Origin: Roseburia sp. 831b
GTDB lineage: Bacteria; Bacillota; Clostridia; Lachnospirales; Lachnospiraceae
Length of the DNA stretch: 64,000 nt
Assembly: GCF_001940165.2 (NCBI RefSeq)
Contig: NZ_CP135162.1
Span: 1,761,001 to 1,825,000, forward strand
Reading direction: 5' to 3'
Under the pieces are notes generated by a model. It saw only the letters and a list, made by a program, of their open reading frames with translations. It was not told where the DNA came from and made no database searches. Position numbers and translations under genes: made by a program. Positions 26,162 to 35,561 of the stretch are shown here, one piece after another. The stretch's first letter is position 1. The number at the start of each line of letters is the position of its first letter.

Positions 26162-27310
26162 ATGGACATGAAAGAAAAAGCCATCCAGGCACACAAAGAA
26201 TGGAATGGGAAATTAGAAACTGTTGCAAAATCAAAAGTAAACTCCCGTGAAGACCTTGCAATCGCCTATACACCAGGTGTTGCAGAGCCTTGTAAGATTA
26301 TTGCAGAAAATAAAGCCGAAGCTTACAACTATACGATAAAGGCAAATACCGTTGCCGTTGTCTCCGACGGAAGTGCCGTACTTGGTCTTGGAAACATCGG
26401 ACCATACGCTGCCATGCCGGTTATGGAGGGAAAATGTGTTCTTTTCAAGGAATTTGGAAATGTCAATGCAGTTCCAATCTGTCTTGATACCCAGGATACC
26501 GAAGAAATCATTGCTACGGTCAAAAATATTGCACCTGCTTTTGGTGGAATTAATCTGGAGGATATTTCAGCACCACGCTGCTTTGAGATTGAGGAACGTC
26601 TGAAAAAAATGTTAGACATTCCGGTCTTCCACGACGACCAGCATGGTACCGCCATTGTCGTCCTAACCGGTATTATCAACGGTTTACGCTTGACCGGCAA
26701 GAAAAAGGAAGACTGTCAGGTTGTGGTAAACGGTGCCGGTTCCGCCGGTGTTGCCATCACGAAATTGCTTTTAACCTACGGTTTTAAACATGTCATGATG
26801 TGTGACCGTGAGGGAATCATTGGAAAAGATTATCCAAACTTAAACTGGATGCAGAAAAAAATGACTGAAGTAACGAACCTTGAGAATCGTAAGGGAACTC
26901 TTGCGGACGCTTTAAAAGGTGCTGATATTTTCGTTGGTGTTTCCGCGCCAAACATTGTCACAGCAGAAATGGTTTCTTCCATGAATAAAGATTCCATTCT
27001 CTTTGCCATGGCAAATCCTGTTCCAGAGATTATGCCGGATGTCGCAAGAGCCGCTGGTGCAAGAGTGGTCGGTACCGGAAGAAGTGATTTTCCAAATCAG
27101 GTAAACAATGTCATCGCCTTCCCTGGTATCTTCAAAGGTGCCTTAGAGGGACATGCTACCCAGATTACCGATGAAATGAAGCTTGCTGCTGCACAGGCAC
27201 TTGCAGAACTTGTTACCGATGAGCAGCTTTGTGAAGATTTCATTATGCCAGAGGCTTTTGACCCTCGTGTTGCCGAGGTTGTAAGCCAGGCTGTCAAATC
27301 TCACATCTAA
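26162..27310 (+). CDS. NAD(P)-dependent malic enzyme
   Basis: A 382-residue short-type malic enzyme that oxidatively decarboxylates malate to pyruvate. The catalytic tyrosine is in AIAYTPGVAEPC, the lysine in YTIKANTVAVVSDG, metal-binding acids in FHDDQHGTA, and the cofactor site in VNGAGSAGVA. Length fits the bacterial form without a phosphotransacetylase domain. NAD versus NADP preference cannot be read with certainty. The ATG follows AGGAG by ten bases; a second ATG two codons later is also possible. It supplies pyruvate, the substrate of the two oxidoreductases encoded further along. Confidence 0.95.
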   Translation: MDMKEKAIQAHKEWNGKLETVAKSKVNSREDLAIAYTPGVAEPCKIIAENKAEAYNYTIKANTVAVVSDGSAVLGLGNIGPYAAMPVMEGKCVLFKEFGNVNAVPICLDTQDTEEIIATVKNIAPAFGGINLEDISAPRCFEIEERLKKMLDIPVFHDDQHGTAIVVLTGIINGLRLTGKKKEDCQVVVNGAGSAGVAITKLLLTYGFKHVMMCDREGIIGKDYPNLNWMQKKMTEVTNLENRKGTLADALKGADIFVGVSAPNIVTAEMVSSMNKDSILFAMANPVPEIMPDVARAAGARVVGTGRSDFPNQVNNVIAFPGIFKGALEGHATQITDEMKLAAAQALAELVTDEQLCEDFIMPEAFDPRVAEVVSQAVKSHI

Positions 27311-27343
27311 TTGTTTTTATTGTCCTAATATTTTTGATTATAT

Positions 27344-28303
27344 ATGAAACAAACACAATTTATGAATGGGAAACGCTACTACTCTTTGGATTCCTATCTT
27401 AAGAGTACCTTTGGTGAAAAAGTCTACCGCCTTTCGCTGAACGCCGGAATGACCTGTCCGAACCGGGATGGCTCTCTTGGTGACCGCGGCTGTATTTTTT
27501 GCAGTGCCGGCGGAAGCGGTGACTTCGCCGCCTCGAAGTTTCTCTCTATCACAGACCAGATTGAGCAGGCCAAAGAACGACTTCTTGCCAAAACTTCCTG
27601 CCGCAAATTTATTGCATACTTTCAGGCATACACGAACACCTATGCACCTGTGCCTTATTTGCGCCGTATTTTTATGGAGGCAATCGAGCATCCCGACATT
27701 GTTGCACTATCCATTGCAACACGATGCGATTGTCTTTCCGAAGAAGTGTTAGATCTTTTGGTGGAACTGAATCAAATCAAACCGGTATGGATTGAAATCG
27801 GACTTCAGACCATACACGAAAAAACACATCAGCTGATTCGAAGCGGCTTTACGCTGGCTCAATTTGAAGATGCTGTGAATGCTTTGCAGGAGCGAAATAT
27901 AACTACAATTGTACATTTGATTTTGGGATTACCCGGTGAGACAAAAGAAATGATGCTTGCCTCTTTGGATTACGTCTGCAAGCTCCCAATTTCCGGTCTT
28001 AAGCTGCAGCTTTTGCATGTGCTAAAAGGAACGGATTTGGCTGATTACTATGAAGCACATCCTTTTCCTCTTTTTACCTTAGAGGAATATTGTGATTTCA
28101 TCGTCACCTGTCTTGCACGGATTCCCGAACACATTGTCATTCACCGTCTGACCGGAGACGGCCCAAGGAACTTATTAATTGCACCGCTTTGGAGTACCGA
28201 TAAAAAGCGTGTGCTAAACACAATTTTGCGGAATCTGAAACTTACAGATACCTGGCAGGGAAAGGATTTGAGTATACATGGCAGAACCATTGACAATTTA
28301 TAA
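27344..28303 (+). CDS. Radical SAM protein, TIGR01212 family (YtqA-like)
   Basis: A 319-residue radical SAM enzyme. The iron-sulfur cysteines lie in CPNRDGSLGDRGCIFC, the longer-than-usual spacing between first and second cysteine that marks this family. GGSGDF and IEIGLQTIHEKT fit the SAM-binding barrel. Family members are related to tRNA-modifying enzymes, but this group's substrate is not firmly known to me. The ATG at 27344 lacks a clear ribosome binding site; MNGKRYYSLDSYLK, six codons later, is an alternative. It starts 33 nt after the malic enzyme gene and overlaps the DUF4364 gene by 26 nt. Confidence 0.9.
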   Translation: MKQTQFMNGKRYYSLDSYLKSTFGEKVYRLSLNAGMTCPNRDGSLGDRGCIFCSAGGSGDFAASKFLSITDQIEQAKERLLAKTSCRKFIAYFQAYTNTYAPVPYLRRIFMEAIEHPDIVALSIATRCDCLSEEVLDLLVELNQIKPVWIEIGLQTIHEKTHQLIRSGFTLAQFEDAVNALQERNITTIVHLILGLPGETKEMMLASLDYVCKLPISGLKLQLLHVLKGTDLADYYEAHPFPLFTLEEYCDFIVTCLARIPEHIVIHRLTGDGPRNLLIAPLWSTDKKRVLNTILRNLKLTDTWQGKDLSIHGRTIDNL

Positions 28304-28793
28304 ATTAACCATTTTAAATATGTTAGAAAAAGTTGATTTTCCTTTGACAAATACGCAGATTTCAAACTTCTTTCTAGAACAGGAATATACCGACTACTTC
28401 CGCGTCCAGCAGGTAATCGGGGAACTGGTAGATGCCGATTTAATCCGTCCGGAATCCACACACAGCAACACGCAGTATGTACTGACGGACGCCGGCACTC
28501 AGACACTCGGCTTTTTCAAGGACAAAATTACAGAGGCTATCGAGCGGGATACCCTTGCATATTTAGAGAAAAATAAGCTGCAGCTGCGAAATGAGAATTC
28601 TACTCTCTCAGATTTCTATAAAACCTCAAATCTGGATTATGCAGTCCGTCTTCAGTACCGCCAAAAAGGGGTAAATCTGATTGATTTAACCTTAACTGTA
28701 AAAACAAGGGAACAGGCGGAAGCCATCTGTGCGAACTGGAAAAACGCAACTGAGGATGTTTACGGTTACCTGATGGATATTTTGATTAAATAA
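28278..28793 (+). CDS. DUF4364 protein, probable winged-helix regulator
   Basis: A 171-residue protein of the DUF4364 family, frequent in Clostridia. The N-terminal 80 residues (TIYKLTILNMLEKVDFPLTN, IGELVDADLIRPE, YVLTDAGTQTL) have the pattern of a winged helix-turn-helix domain; the C-terminal half is a mixed fold of unknown role. DNA binding is inferred, no target is known. Its start lies within the last 26 nt of the radical SAM gene, so translation is probably coupled. Confidence 0.85.
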   Translation: MAEPLTIYKLTILNMLEKVDFPLTNTQISNFFLEQEYTDYFRVQQVIGELVDADLIRPESTHSNTQYVLTDAGTQTLGFFKDKITEAIERDTLAYLEKNKLQLRNENSTLSDFYKTSNLDYAVRLQYRQKGVNLIDLTLTVKTREQAEAICANWKNATEDVYGYLMDILIK

Positions 28794-28844
28794 AAATGTT
28801 ATCTTCTTTTTTCAGATTTATCATACAAAAAGAACGGAGAATTT

Positions 28845-29438
28845 ATGGGAAAACAAACCTTTAAACCCGGCAACATGCTCTACCCGCTTCCAGCGGTTAT
28901 GGTAAGCTGCCAGGGAAACGATAAAAAACCAAATATTATTACCGTGGCATGGGCAGGTACTGTCTGTACCAATCCACCAATGTTATCGATTTCCGTGCGC
29001 CCGGAGCGTTACTCCTACCACCTGATTGAAGAATCCGGCGAGTTTGTCGTAAACCTGACCACGCAGGATTTAGTGCGCGCTACCGATTTCTGCGGTGTCC
29101 GCTCTGGACGTGACCTCGATAAATTTAAGGAGTGTCACTTAACCCCTCTTCCATCAAAGCGCATCAAAGCTCCTGGAATTGCCGAAAGCCCGGTTAACAT
29201 TGAATGTAAAGTAAGAGAAATAAAACCGCTTGGCAGCCACACCATGTTTCTTGCGGATGTTGTCAATGTCACAATCGACGATACTTATCTGGATGAAAAC
29301 GGACGGTTCCATTTAAACCAGTCAGGGCTTGTCACCTACTCCCACGGGGAATATTTCCTTCTTGGAAAAAAGCTTGGCACATTTGGTTACAGTGTTGCAA
29401 AAAAGAAAACACAGAAAAAGAAACGGACAAAAAGGTAA
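28845..29438 (+). CDS. Flavin reductase-like FMN-binding protein
   Basis: A 197-residue protein with the split-barrel FMN-binding fold: PLPAVMVSCQG, NIITVAWAGTVC, PPMLSISVRPERYSYHLIEE and FVVNLTT are the usual strand motifs of the flavin reductase-like family. It probably binds FMN and moves electrons to an unknown acceptor. The C-terminal tail is unusually lysine-rich (KKKTQKKKRTKR), partly because the terminator stem is encoded in it. CGGAG precedes the ATG. Last gene of the plus-strand block. Confidence 0.88.
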   Translation: MGKQTFKPGNMLYPLPAVMVSCQGNDKKPNIITVAWAGTVCTNPPMLSISVRPERYSYHLIEESGEFVVNLTTQDLVRATDFCGVRSGRDLDKFKECHLTPLPSKRIKAPGIAESPVNIECKVREIKPLGSHTMFLADVVNVTIDDTYLDENGRFHLNQSGLVTYSHGEYFLLGKKLGTFGYSVAKKKTQKKKRTKR

Positions 29439-29462
29439 TTTTCCTTTTTGTCCGTTTCTTTT
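29415..29462. terminator. Bidirectional terminator between flavin reductase gene and dapA
   Basis: Near-perfect 20-bp inverted repeat (AAAAGAAACGGACAAAAAGG and its complement) with an eight-base loop, overlapping the last codons of the flavin reductase gene. A/T-rich stem ends allow termination in both directions; dapA converges and ends at 29500. Confidence 0.88.
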
Positions 29463-29499
29463 TTGATACGATTTCATCACACAAATTCTATTTTTCCTG

Positions 29500-30384
29500 T
29501 TACAATAGTTTACATTCTTTTAATGCGTTCTCTAACTGTGGTCTGTTTTTCTTTGAAAGATTCGTCAGTGGAAGCCTTACCACGCCCGCATTTTTGCCCA
29601 ACATATTTAAGGCTGCCTTCACCGGTATTGGGTTCACCTCGCAAAACAGGGCATGAATCAACGGAAGAAATGACAATTGTAGTTGAAGTGCCTTTTCTCT
29701 GTCGCCCTCTAAATATTCCATCACCATATCATGGGTCTGCTGCGGTGCTACATTGGACAAAACAGAGATTACTCCGATACCGCCAAGGGAAAGAATCGGA
29801 ATCACTTCGTCATCATTTCCAGAATAAATATCCAGATATCCTTTGGTCAGGGACGCAAGTTCTGCCACCTGTGAAATATTTCCACTTGCCTCTTTGATTC
29901 CAACAATATTTTCGCACTCTTTTCCAAGTCTTGCAGCTGTCTGTGGCATAATATTACATCCGGTTCTAGACGGAACATTGTACATAATAATCGGAAGTTT
30001 TGTGGAGGCCGCAATTGCCTTGTAATGCTCATACAAGCCCTCCTGTGTCGCCTTGTTGTAATAAGGTGTTACCACCAAAAGACCATCGACGCCGATTTCT
30101 TCTGCTTTTTTGGAAAGTGCAATTGCGTTTCTTGTACAATTACATCCGGTTCCTGCAATGACCGGAATTCTTCCCGCTACTTTTTTTACCACAAATTCCA
30201 TACAGGAAGTGCGTTCCTCCTCTGTCATGGTCGCCGGTTCTCCGGTTGTTCCACAGACGATAATTGCATCTGTGTGACCTTTTATCTGCTCTTCTACAAG
30301 CTCGCCAAGTGCCTCGTAATTTATGCTTTCGTCCTCGTTATAAGGAGTGACCAATGCAACTCCTGCACCTTTAAATATTGCCAT
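29500..30384 (-). CDS. dapA: 4-hydroxy-tetrahydrodipicolinate synthase
   Basis: A 294-residue DapA, condensing pyruvate and aspartate semialdehyde in the first committed step to diaminopimelate and lysine. The Schiff-base lysine is in IVGIKEASGN, the catalytic tyrosine in MYNVPSRTG, and the substrate threonines in CGTTGEPATM. Length is standard. AGGGAG precedes the ATG. It is the third gene of a dapF-murE-dapA run on one strand, with 36 nt from murE. Confidence 0.96.
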   Translation of the reverse strand: MAIFKGAGVALVTPYNEDESINYEALGELVEEQIKGHTDAIIVCGTTGEPATMTEEERTSCMEFVVKKVAGRIPVIAGTGCNCTRNAIALSKKAEEIGVDGLLVVTPYYNKATQEGLYEHYKAIAASTKLPIIMYNVPSRTGCNIMPQTAARLGKECENIVGIKEASGNISQVAELASLTKGYLDIYSGNDDEVIPILSLGGIGVISVLSNVAPQQTHDMVMEYLEGDREKALQLQLSFLPLIHALFCEVNPIPVKAALNMLGKNAGVVRLPLTNLSKKNRPQLENALKECKLL

Positions 30385-30420
30385 CTTTTTTCTCCCTTAC
30401 TTCTTCTTTCCTAGACGCCT

Positions 30421-31899
30421 TTATGCTTCCTTACGATATTCTGGATGTTCTTTTAAAATATCTGCAATCAGTTCACGTTCATCCATGTGATGTTTTTCGC
30501 CTTTGATTTCCTGGTAATCTTCATGACCTTTTCCTGCTAGGATAATGACATCCCCATCCTTGGCATTTTCCAGACAATATGCGATTGCTTCCTTTCGGTC
30601 TGGAATTGTCACATAAGCACCGTCCGCCTTTTTTACTCCAATCAGAATATCCGAAATAATATCCATTGGCTCCTCAAATCTTGGATTATCGGATGTTACC
30701 ACGGTAAGATCTGCAAGTTTCGAGGAAACCTCTCCCATCTCATAGCGGCGTGATTTTGCACGGTTACCGCCACAGCCAAACAGACAAACCAGACGTTTTG
30801 GCTGATACTCTTTTAACGTGGTTAAAAGGCTTTCTAATGCCATTGCATTGTGCGCATAATCAATCATAACCGTATAACGTTTGGAAACCGGTACAATCTC
30901 GATTCTTCCCTTTACGCTTACATGGCGCAGTGCCTCTTTCATCTTCTCTTCTTCGACACCAAAGTGACGGCAGATTGCAATGGCAGTCAGTGAGTTATAC
31001 ACACTAAATCTTCCCGGCACATTGATATCCACATCCATATCAAGAAGGCCGCTGATGTGATAATCGACACCTAACACGCCTGGTTTGTGAACCAGTTTCA
31101 TGTTGCTGGCACGAAGATCTGCTTTTTCACTGTAACCAAAGGTTTCCACCTTACAGGTATGATCGTTTAAAATTCCTTCTAAATGCTCGCTGTCCGCATT
31201 TAAAATCCCCTGTCTGCACTGCTGGAATAGCAGGCTCTTACAATGCATGTAATCTGCGAAATCCTTGTGTTCATTTTCACCGATATGATCTGGCTCTAAG
31301 TTCGTGAACACACCAAAATCAAAGGTAAAACCGGAAACTCTGTGAAGCATTAAGCCCTGTGAAGAAACCTCCATTACGACCGCCTGTATTCCAGCTTCCA
31401 CCATCTCATGGAAATATTCCTGAACGGCATAAGATTCTGGTGTCGTATTTTTTGCACTGATATGCTTATCTCCAATGATAATTTCAATGGTTCCAATCAG
31501 ACCTGTTTTGATTCCAGACGCCTCAAGGATTGATTTTATCATGTAAGTGGTCGTTGTCTTTCCTTTTGTTCCAGTAATTCCAATGGTTTTTAATTTTTCT
31601 GCCGGGTGACCGAAATAGGCTGCTGACATGCAAGCTAATGCCAAACGTGTGTTCTCTACCTTAACAACCGTCACATGTTCGTCTACTTTTACATCTTTTT
31701 CTACCACGACAACTGCTGCACCTGCTTTTACAACATCCGGGATAAACTCATGCGCATCTCTTACACTACCCGAAATGCATACAAATGCAGAATCCTTTTC
31801 CACTTTTCTTGAATCATATACCAGCGTTGAAATCTCGGTATCTGCACTTCCCTGTACAATCTCATATTCCATTCGTTCTAATAACTGACTTAATTTCAT
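30421..31899 (-). CDS. murE: UDP-N-acetylmuramoyl-tripeptide synthetase, DAP-adding
   Basis: A 492-residue Mur ligase that adds the third stem-peptide residue to UDP-MurNAc-L-Ala-D-Glu in the cytoplasm. The ATP site is GITGTKGKTTT, the middle domain has NLEPDHIGEN, and the C-terminal domain contains SDNPRFEEP. DNPR is the motif that distinguishes enzymes taking meso-diaminopimelate from lysine-adding ones. The neighbouring dapF and dapA genes supply that substrate. A GAGGTGG box precedes the ATG. Confidence 0.95.
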   Translation of the reverse strand: MKLSQLLERMEYEIVQGSADTEISTLVYDSRKVEKDSAFVCISGSVRDAHEFIPDVVKAGAAVVVVEKDVKVDEHVTVVKVENTRLALACMSAAYFGHPAEKLKTIGITGTKGKTTTTYMIKSILEASGIKTGLIGTIEIIIGDKHISAKNTTPESYAVQEYFHEMVEAGIQAVVMEVSSQGLMLHRVSGFTFDFGVFTNLEPDHIGENEHKDFADYMHCKSLLFQQCRQGILNADSEHLEGILNDHTCKVETFGYSEKADLRASNMKLVHKPGVLGVDYHISGLLDMDVDINVPGRFSVYNSLTAIAICRHFGVEEEKMKEALRHVSVKGRIEIVPVSKRYTVMIDYAHNAMALESLLTTLKEYQPKRLVCLFGCGGNRAKSRRYEMGEVSSKLADLTVVTSDNPRFEEPMDIISDILIGVKKADGAYVTIPDRKEAIAYCLENAKDGDVIILAGKGHEDYQEIKGEKHHMDERELIADILKEHPEYRKEA

Positions 31900-31952
31900 C
31901 TTTCCACCTCATGCCCGCTTTTGTACATTCCAGATTTCTGCGGGAGTAATTT

Positions 31953-32798
31953 TTATTCTAAACCTTGTAATGTAATTTCACCTTCGAATACCGTTGTTGC
32001 CGAACCTGTCATGAAAATATGATTGGTCTTTTCGTCATACTCGATGGTTAAATCTCCGCCCAATAAGTGAACCAATACTTTGTTATCCGTATAACCATTT
32101 AAAATACTTGCCATAACACAGGCGCAAGTTCCCGTTCCGCATGCCCATGTCTCACCGGAACCTCTTTCCCATACTCTCATATTAAGCTCACTTCTGCTGA
32201 TAATCTGGACAAATTCTGTGTTTGTTCTCTTTGGAAAAACAGCGTGATGTTCAAAGGATGGTCCATATTTTTCAATTTCAAAAGATGCTGTATCATCAAT
32301 GTATACCACTGCATGTGGATTGCCCATAGAAACACAGGTCATCTTCCATTCCTTTCCACCTGCCTCGATTGGTTCGTTGACAACCGGACTTTTTTCTGCC
32401 ACAACCGGGATTTCCTTCGCCTCTAAAATCGGCTCTCCCATATCCACACGTACCAAAGATACTTTTCCATCTGAAACTGTAAGATCTAAATATTTAATCC
32501 CTGCACCTGTCTCAACGGAAATCTTTGTCTGGTCTGTCAGATGATAATCATACACATACTTTGCAACACAGCGGATACCGTTTCCACACATCTCACCTTC
32601 GGAACCATCTGCATTAAACATTCTCATACGAAAATCTGCTACCTTTGATGAACAAATTAAAATCAGTCCATCGGAGCCAATGCCAAAATGGCGGTCACTG
32701 ACAACCTTTGCAATCTCGTTTGGATTTTTCAGTTCCTTTTTTGTACAGTCCACGTAAACATAATCGTTTCCACATCCGTGCATTTTTGTAAATTTCAT
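31953..32798 (-). CDS. dapF: Diaminopimelate epimerase
   Basis: A 281-residue DapF, converting LL- to meso-diaminopimelate. The two catalytic cysteines lie in EMCGNGIRC and ACGTGTCA, both intact. The start at 32798 ([13 protein letters not shown]) matches the family; an ATG 12 nt upstream (32810) sits one base after AAAGG. First gene of the dapF-murE-dapA cluster, divergent from an AraC regulator. A TATACT at 32856-32861 on the minus strand could be its -10 box, but the -35 region is weak. Confidence 0.96.
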   Translation of the reverse strand: MKFTKMHGCGNDYVYVDCTKKELKNPNEIAKVVSDRHFGIGSDGLILICSSKVADFRMRMFNADGSEGEMCGNGIRCVAKYVYDYHLTDQTKISVETGAGIKYLDLTVSDGKVSLVRVDMGEPILEAKEIPVVAEKSPVVNEPIEAGGKEWKMTCVSMGNPHAVVYIDDTASFEIEKYGPSFEHHAVFPKRTNTEFVQIISRSELNMRVWERGSGETWACGTGTCACVMASILNGYTDNKVLVHLLGGDLTIEYDEKTNHIFMTGSATTVFEGEITLQGLE

Positions 32799-32904
32799 CT
32801 TTCTTCCCATACCTTTCTTCGTACTGTTTTTCCTCTTTTTACTCTTATATTTCTTAGTATACTCCGCACTTTTTAAAACGAATATGTATTACGTGCTATA
32901 TATA

Positions 32905-32933
32905 TTGCAAAAAGTGCTGTTTTGTATTATGAT
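32905..32933 (+). promoter_or_regulatory. Promoter of the AraC-type regulator gene
   Basis: -35 box TTGCAA (32905-32910) and -10 box TATGAT (32928-32933), 17 nt apart. The predicted leader of about 93 nt contains the perfect hairpin at 32945-32964. Confidence 0.6.
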
Positions 32934-32944
32934 AACACTAATCA

Positions 32945-32964
32945 TCCATCTATTATTAGATGGA
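32945..32964. promoter_or_regulatory. Perfect palindrome near the transcription start of the AraC gene
   Basis: TCCATCTA-TTAT-TAGATGGA, an eight-base-pair perfect inverted repeat starting about five bases after the predicted transcription start. It could be an operator or a leader hairpin; no T run follows directly. Confidence 0.5.
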
Positions 32965-33032
32965 GCGTTTTATTTGAATGATATTTTTTTAACATAAATA
33001 TGCGCTGATTTTGCGCGGGAATGGAGTTTTCT

Positions 33033-33875
33033 ATGGCACAATATCAAAAAATCGGATATCTTCACAGTGATTTTAAAATGTTTCATCTTGTGGACACCAA
33101 CCGGAAGGAATTTTCTTACCACTACCACGATTTTCACAAGATTTTGATTTTCCTAAGTGGGGATGTCACTTACACCATCGAAGGCCGTTCCTATGATTTA
33201 AAACCAAATGATATCGTGTTTGTCAATGCAGGGGAGGTGCATCACCCGGCCATTCACAGCAATGCTCCTTACGAGCGTATCATTATCTATGTTTCCCCTG
33301 ATTTTTTGCACACCTACCAGGACAGCACTTACCATCTTGGTTTCTGCTTTCAGCAGGTGCATAAGGAACAGTCACACGTACTTCGTATCAATTCCTTCCC
33401 TGGCAGCAAATTAGATGCTGTCATCAAAGAATTAGACGCCTCCTTACACGATACCGATTACGCAAATGAGCTGCACCACAGCCTCCTTTTTCTAGAGTTT
33501 ATGGTGCAGCTCAACCGTGCTGCAATTCATGATAATATTCACTATATCAGCAATTCTGCCTCAAACCAGAAAATTCTTGACGTCCTCACCTATGTGAACT
33601 CACATCTGACCGAGGAACTTTCCGTCGATTTTCTGGCAAACCGTTTTTTTATCAGCCGTTATCATCTGATGCATACTTTTAAAGAAGAAACCGGCTATAC
33701 CATTGGCTCGTATCTCTCCACCAAGCGGCTCATCCTTGCAAAAGAACTTATCGCAGACGGAATGCCCATTACCCAGGCATGCTTTGAGTGCGGATTTCAA
33801 AATTATTCCACCTTCTCACGTGCCTTTAAGAAACACTTTGGGATGTCTCCTAGAGAATTAGGCTCTCTCCGCTAA
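33033..33875 (+). CDS. AraC family regulator with cupin sensor domain
   Basis: About 280 residues. The N-terminal cupin domain (YHYHDFHKILIFLSGDVTY, DIVFVNAGEVHHPAIH) probably binds a small ligand; the C-terminal 100 residues carry two helix-turn-helix motifs with SVDFLANRFFISRYHLMHTF and the family signature ACFECGFQNYSTFSRAFKK. Ligand and targets are unknown; dapF is divergent but a link is only positional. I use the ATG at 33033 with GGAG seven bases upstream; an ATG 12 nt earlier (33021) contains that box. Its 3' end overlaps the pyrophosphatase gene by 18 nt, tail to tail. Confidence 0.9.
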   Translation: MAQYQKIGYLHSDFKMFHLVDTNRKEFSYHYHDFHKILIFLSGDVTYTIEGRSYDLKPNDIVFVNAGEVHHPAIHSNAPYERIIIYVSPDFLHTYQDSTYHLGFCFQQVHKEQSHVLRINSFPGSKLDAVIKELDASLHDTDYANELHHSLLFLEFMVQLNRAAIHDNIHYISNSASNQKILDVLTYVNSHLTEELSVDFLANRFFISRYHLMHTFKEETGYTIGSYLSTKRLILAKELIADGMPITQACFECGFQNYSTFSRAFKKHFGMSPRELGSLR

Positions 33876-35516
33876 CGCATTCATAAATACCGGTATCAGC
33901 TGTTTCTTTCTTGAGACAACCCCTTTTAAAATGACACCTTTCTCGTCTGGCTCACAGGAAAATGCCTCCTCTACCAGTTTGTCCGCCTCATTGCCGGAAT
34001 AAATCAGTTTCGTGGACTCTTCCAAAATATCTGTTAGCATCACAAATACCATATTTAAGTTCTTGTCGGCGAGTACCTGTGTCATGTAAGACATCAAATC
34101 CTCTCCTACCTTATCTAACTGTGATGCACTCATCGCACTAATCTGTGCAACACCAAAATCGCAGTCTTTGGTATGGAACATCTTAAAATCCTGATAAAAG
34201 ATTTCCTCTGTCGTTTTGTTCTTGAAATCGCTTCCCGCCTCAAACATCTTTTTCGCATGTTCTTCAATCTGAATATCCGCAATCTTTGCGAGCTCTTCGG
34301 CGATGGATTTATCGAGTTCGGTACAGGTTGGCGAACGGAACATTAACGTATCCGATATGATGGCTGACAAAAGCAATCCCGCAATCTTTTTCGGAACCTT
34401 TACCTCCTGCTCCTGATACATCTGGTAGATAATGGTCGCCGTACAGCCAAGCGGCTGGTTTCGAAAATAAACCGGTGACACTGTCTCTAAGCTTCCGATT
34501 CTATGATGGTCGATAATCTCTAAAATATCTGCCTCTGCGATTCCATCTACCGCCTGTGATTTTTCATTGTGATCCACTAAAATTAACTGTTTCTTTTGCA
34601 TACTAAGCAAATTACGGCGGGAAATCATTCCGACATAATTGTTATTTTCATCTAAGACCGGGAAGTCTCTGTGACGAATCTTTGACGTTGTCTCCTTAAC
34701 CTCATCGACTAAATCCTCTAACTGAAATGTAATCAGATCCTTTTTCGTCATAAACTGCTTGATTGGCATACTCTGGTTGATGAGTCGTGCAACGGAAAAG
34801 GTATCATACGGAGATGTAATCAGTACACATTTTTTTCCCTCTGCCAGCTCAATCACTTCCTGATCGACCTCAAATCCACAGCCGACAACCAGACAGCTTG
34901 CATTGGACTCGATGGCTCGAATCTGTGACTCTTTCCTGTCGCTTAGGATGACAAGATCATCGTCCTCGATAAAATCCACCATAAAATCAGGATTCGATGT
35001 TGACACCACTACTTTTCCGTTTCTAAAGTAAGCATGTCCATTTCCGGCAATGACCTTTCCATCCAGTGTATCTGCAATATTTTTGTATTGGGTACGTGCC
35101 TGTGACAACACGTGATTGTCGTACACATCCATATAGGAAGTTGCGATATCTTTTGTAACAATCACACCTTCTAACTTGCCCATGCGGTTTGTGATTGGAA
35201 GTGTTACAACATCTAAATCTTTCATCAGCTGCCATGCTCTTTTTAAGGAAATATGGTTGCCGATTCCAGGTGTTTTTCGGATTGTGATATCTTTAATCTG
35301 CGCTCCTGCATCCGTAATCAGCTCCGGATCTTCTACTTCGAAATAATCCAGAACGTATCGTGTCTCTTCGCTGATATTTCCGGCACGTTTTGCTTCGTAT
35401 GTCTTCTCTGAATCTGTCTGATTTTTCAGGTAAGCATAAGCAATTGCTGCGCAGATTGAATCTGTGTCCGGATTCTTATGACCTACTACCCAGACTTTTT
35501 TATTCTCTAATTCCAT
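33858..35516 (-). CDS. Manganese-dependent inorganic pyrophosphatase with CBS and DRTGG domains
   Basis: About 552 residues of the CBS-type family II pyrophosphatase. The DHH phosphoesterase part is split around a regulatory insert: GHKNPDTDS near the start, then a CBS pair interrupted by a DRTGG domain (about residues 75-300), then VDHNEKSQ, the IDHHRIG metal motif and the C-terminal DHHA2 domain ending near SRKKQL. Adenine nucleotides regulate this group through the CBS domains, as known from the Clostridium perfringens enzyme. It drives biosynthesis by removing pyrophosphate in the cytoplasm. Start at 35516 has GGAG six bases upstream; that box lies inside an earlier in-frame ATG GAG. Confidence 0.93.
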   Translation of the reverse strand: MELENKKVWVVGHKNPDTDSICAAIAYAYLKNQTDSEKTYEAKRAGNISEETRYVLDYFEVEDPELITDAGAQIKDITIRKTPGIGNHISLKRAWQLMKDLDVVTLPITNRMGKLEGVIVTKDIATSYMDVYDNHVLSQARTQYKNIADTLDGKVIAGNGHAYFRNGKVVVSTSNPDFMVDFIEDDDLVILSDRKESQIRAIESNASCLVVGCGFEVDQEVIELAEGKKCVLITSPYDTFSVARLINQSMPIKQFMTKKDLITFQLEDLVDEVKETTSKIRHRDFPVLDENNNYVGMISRRNLLSMQKKQLILVDHNEKSQAVDGIAEADILEIIDHHRIGSLETVSPVYFRNQPLGCTATIIYQMYQEQEVKVPKKIAGLLLSAIISDTLMFRSPTCTELDKSIAEELAKIADIQIEEHAKKMFEAGSDFKNKTTEEIFYQDFKMFHTKDCDFGVAQISAMSASQLDKVGEDLMSYMTQVLADKNLNMVFVMLTDILEESTKLIYSGNEADKLVEEAFSCEPDEKGVILKGVVSRKKQLIPVFMNALAERA

Positions 35517-35561
35517 GATAATCTCCATTCCTGTTTTTTATTTCTTTCTCTTTGGTAAAGA

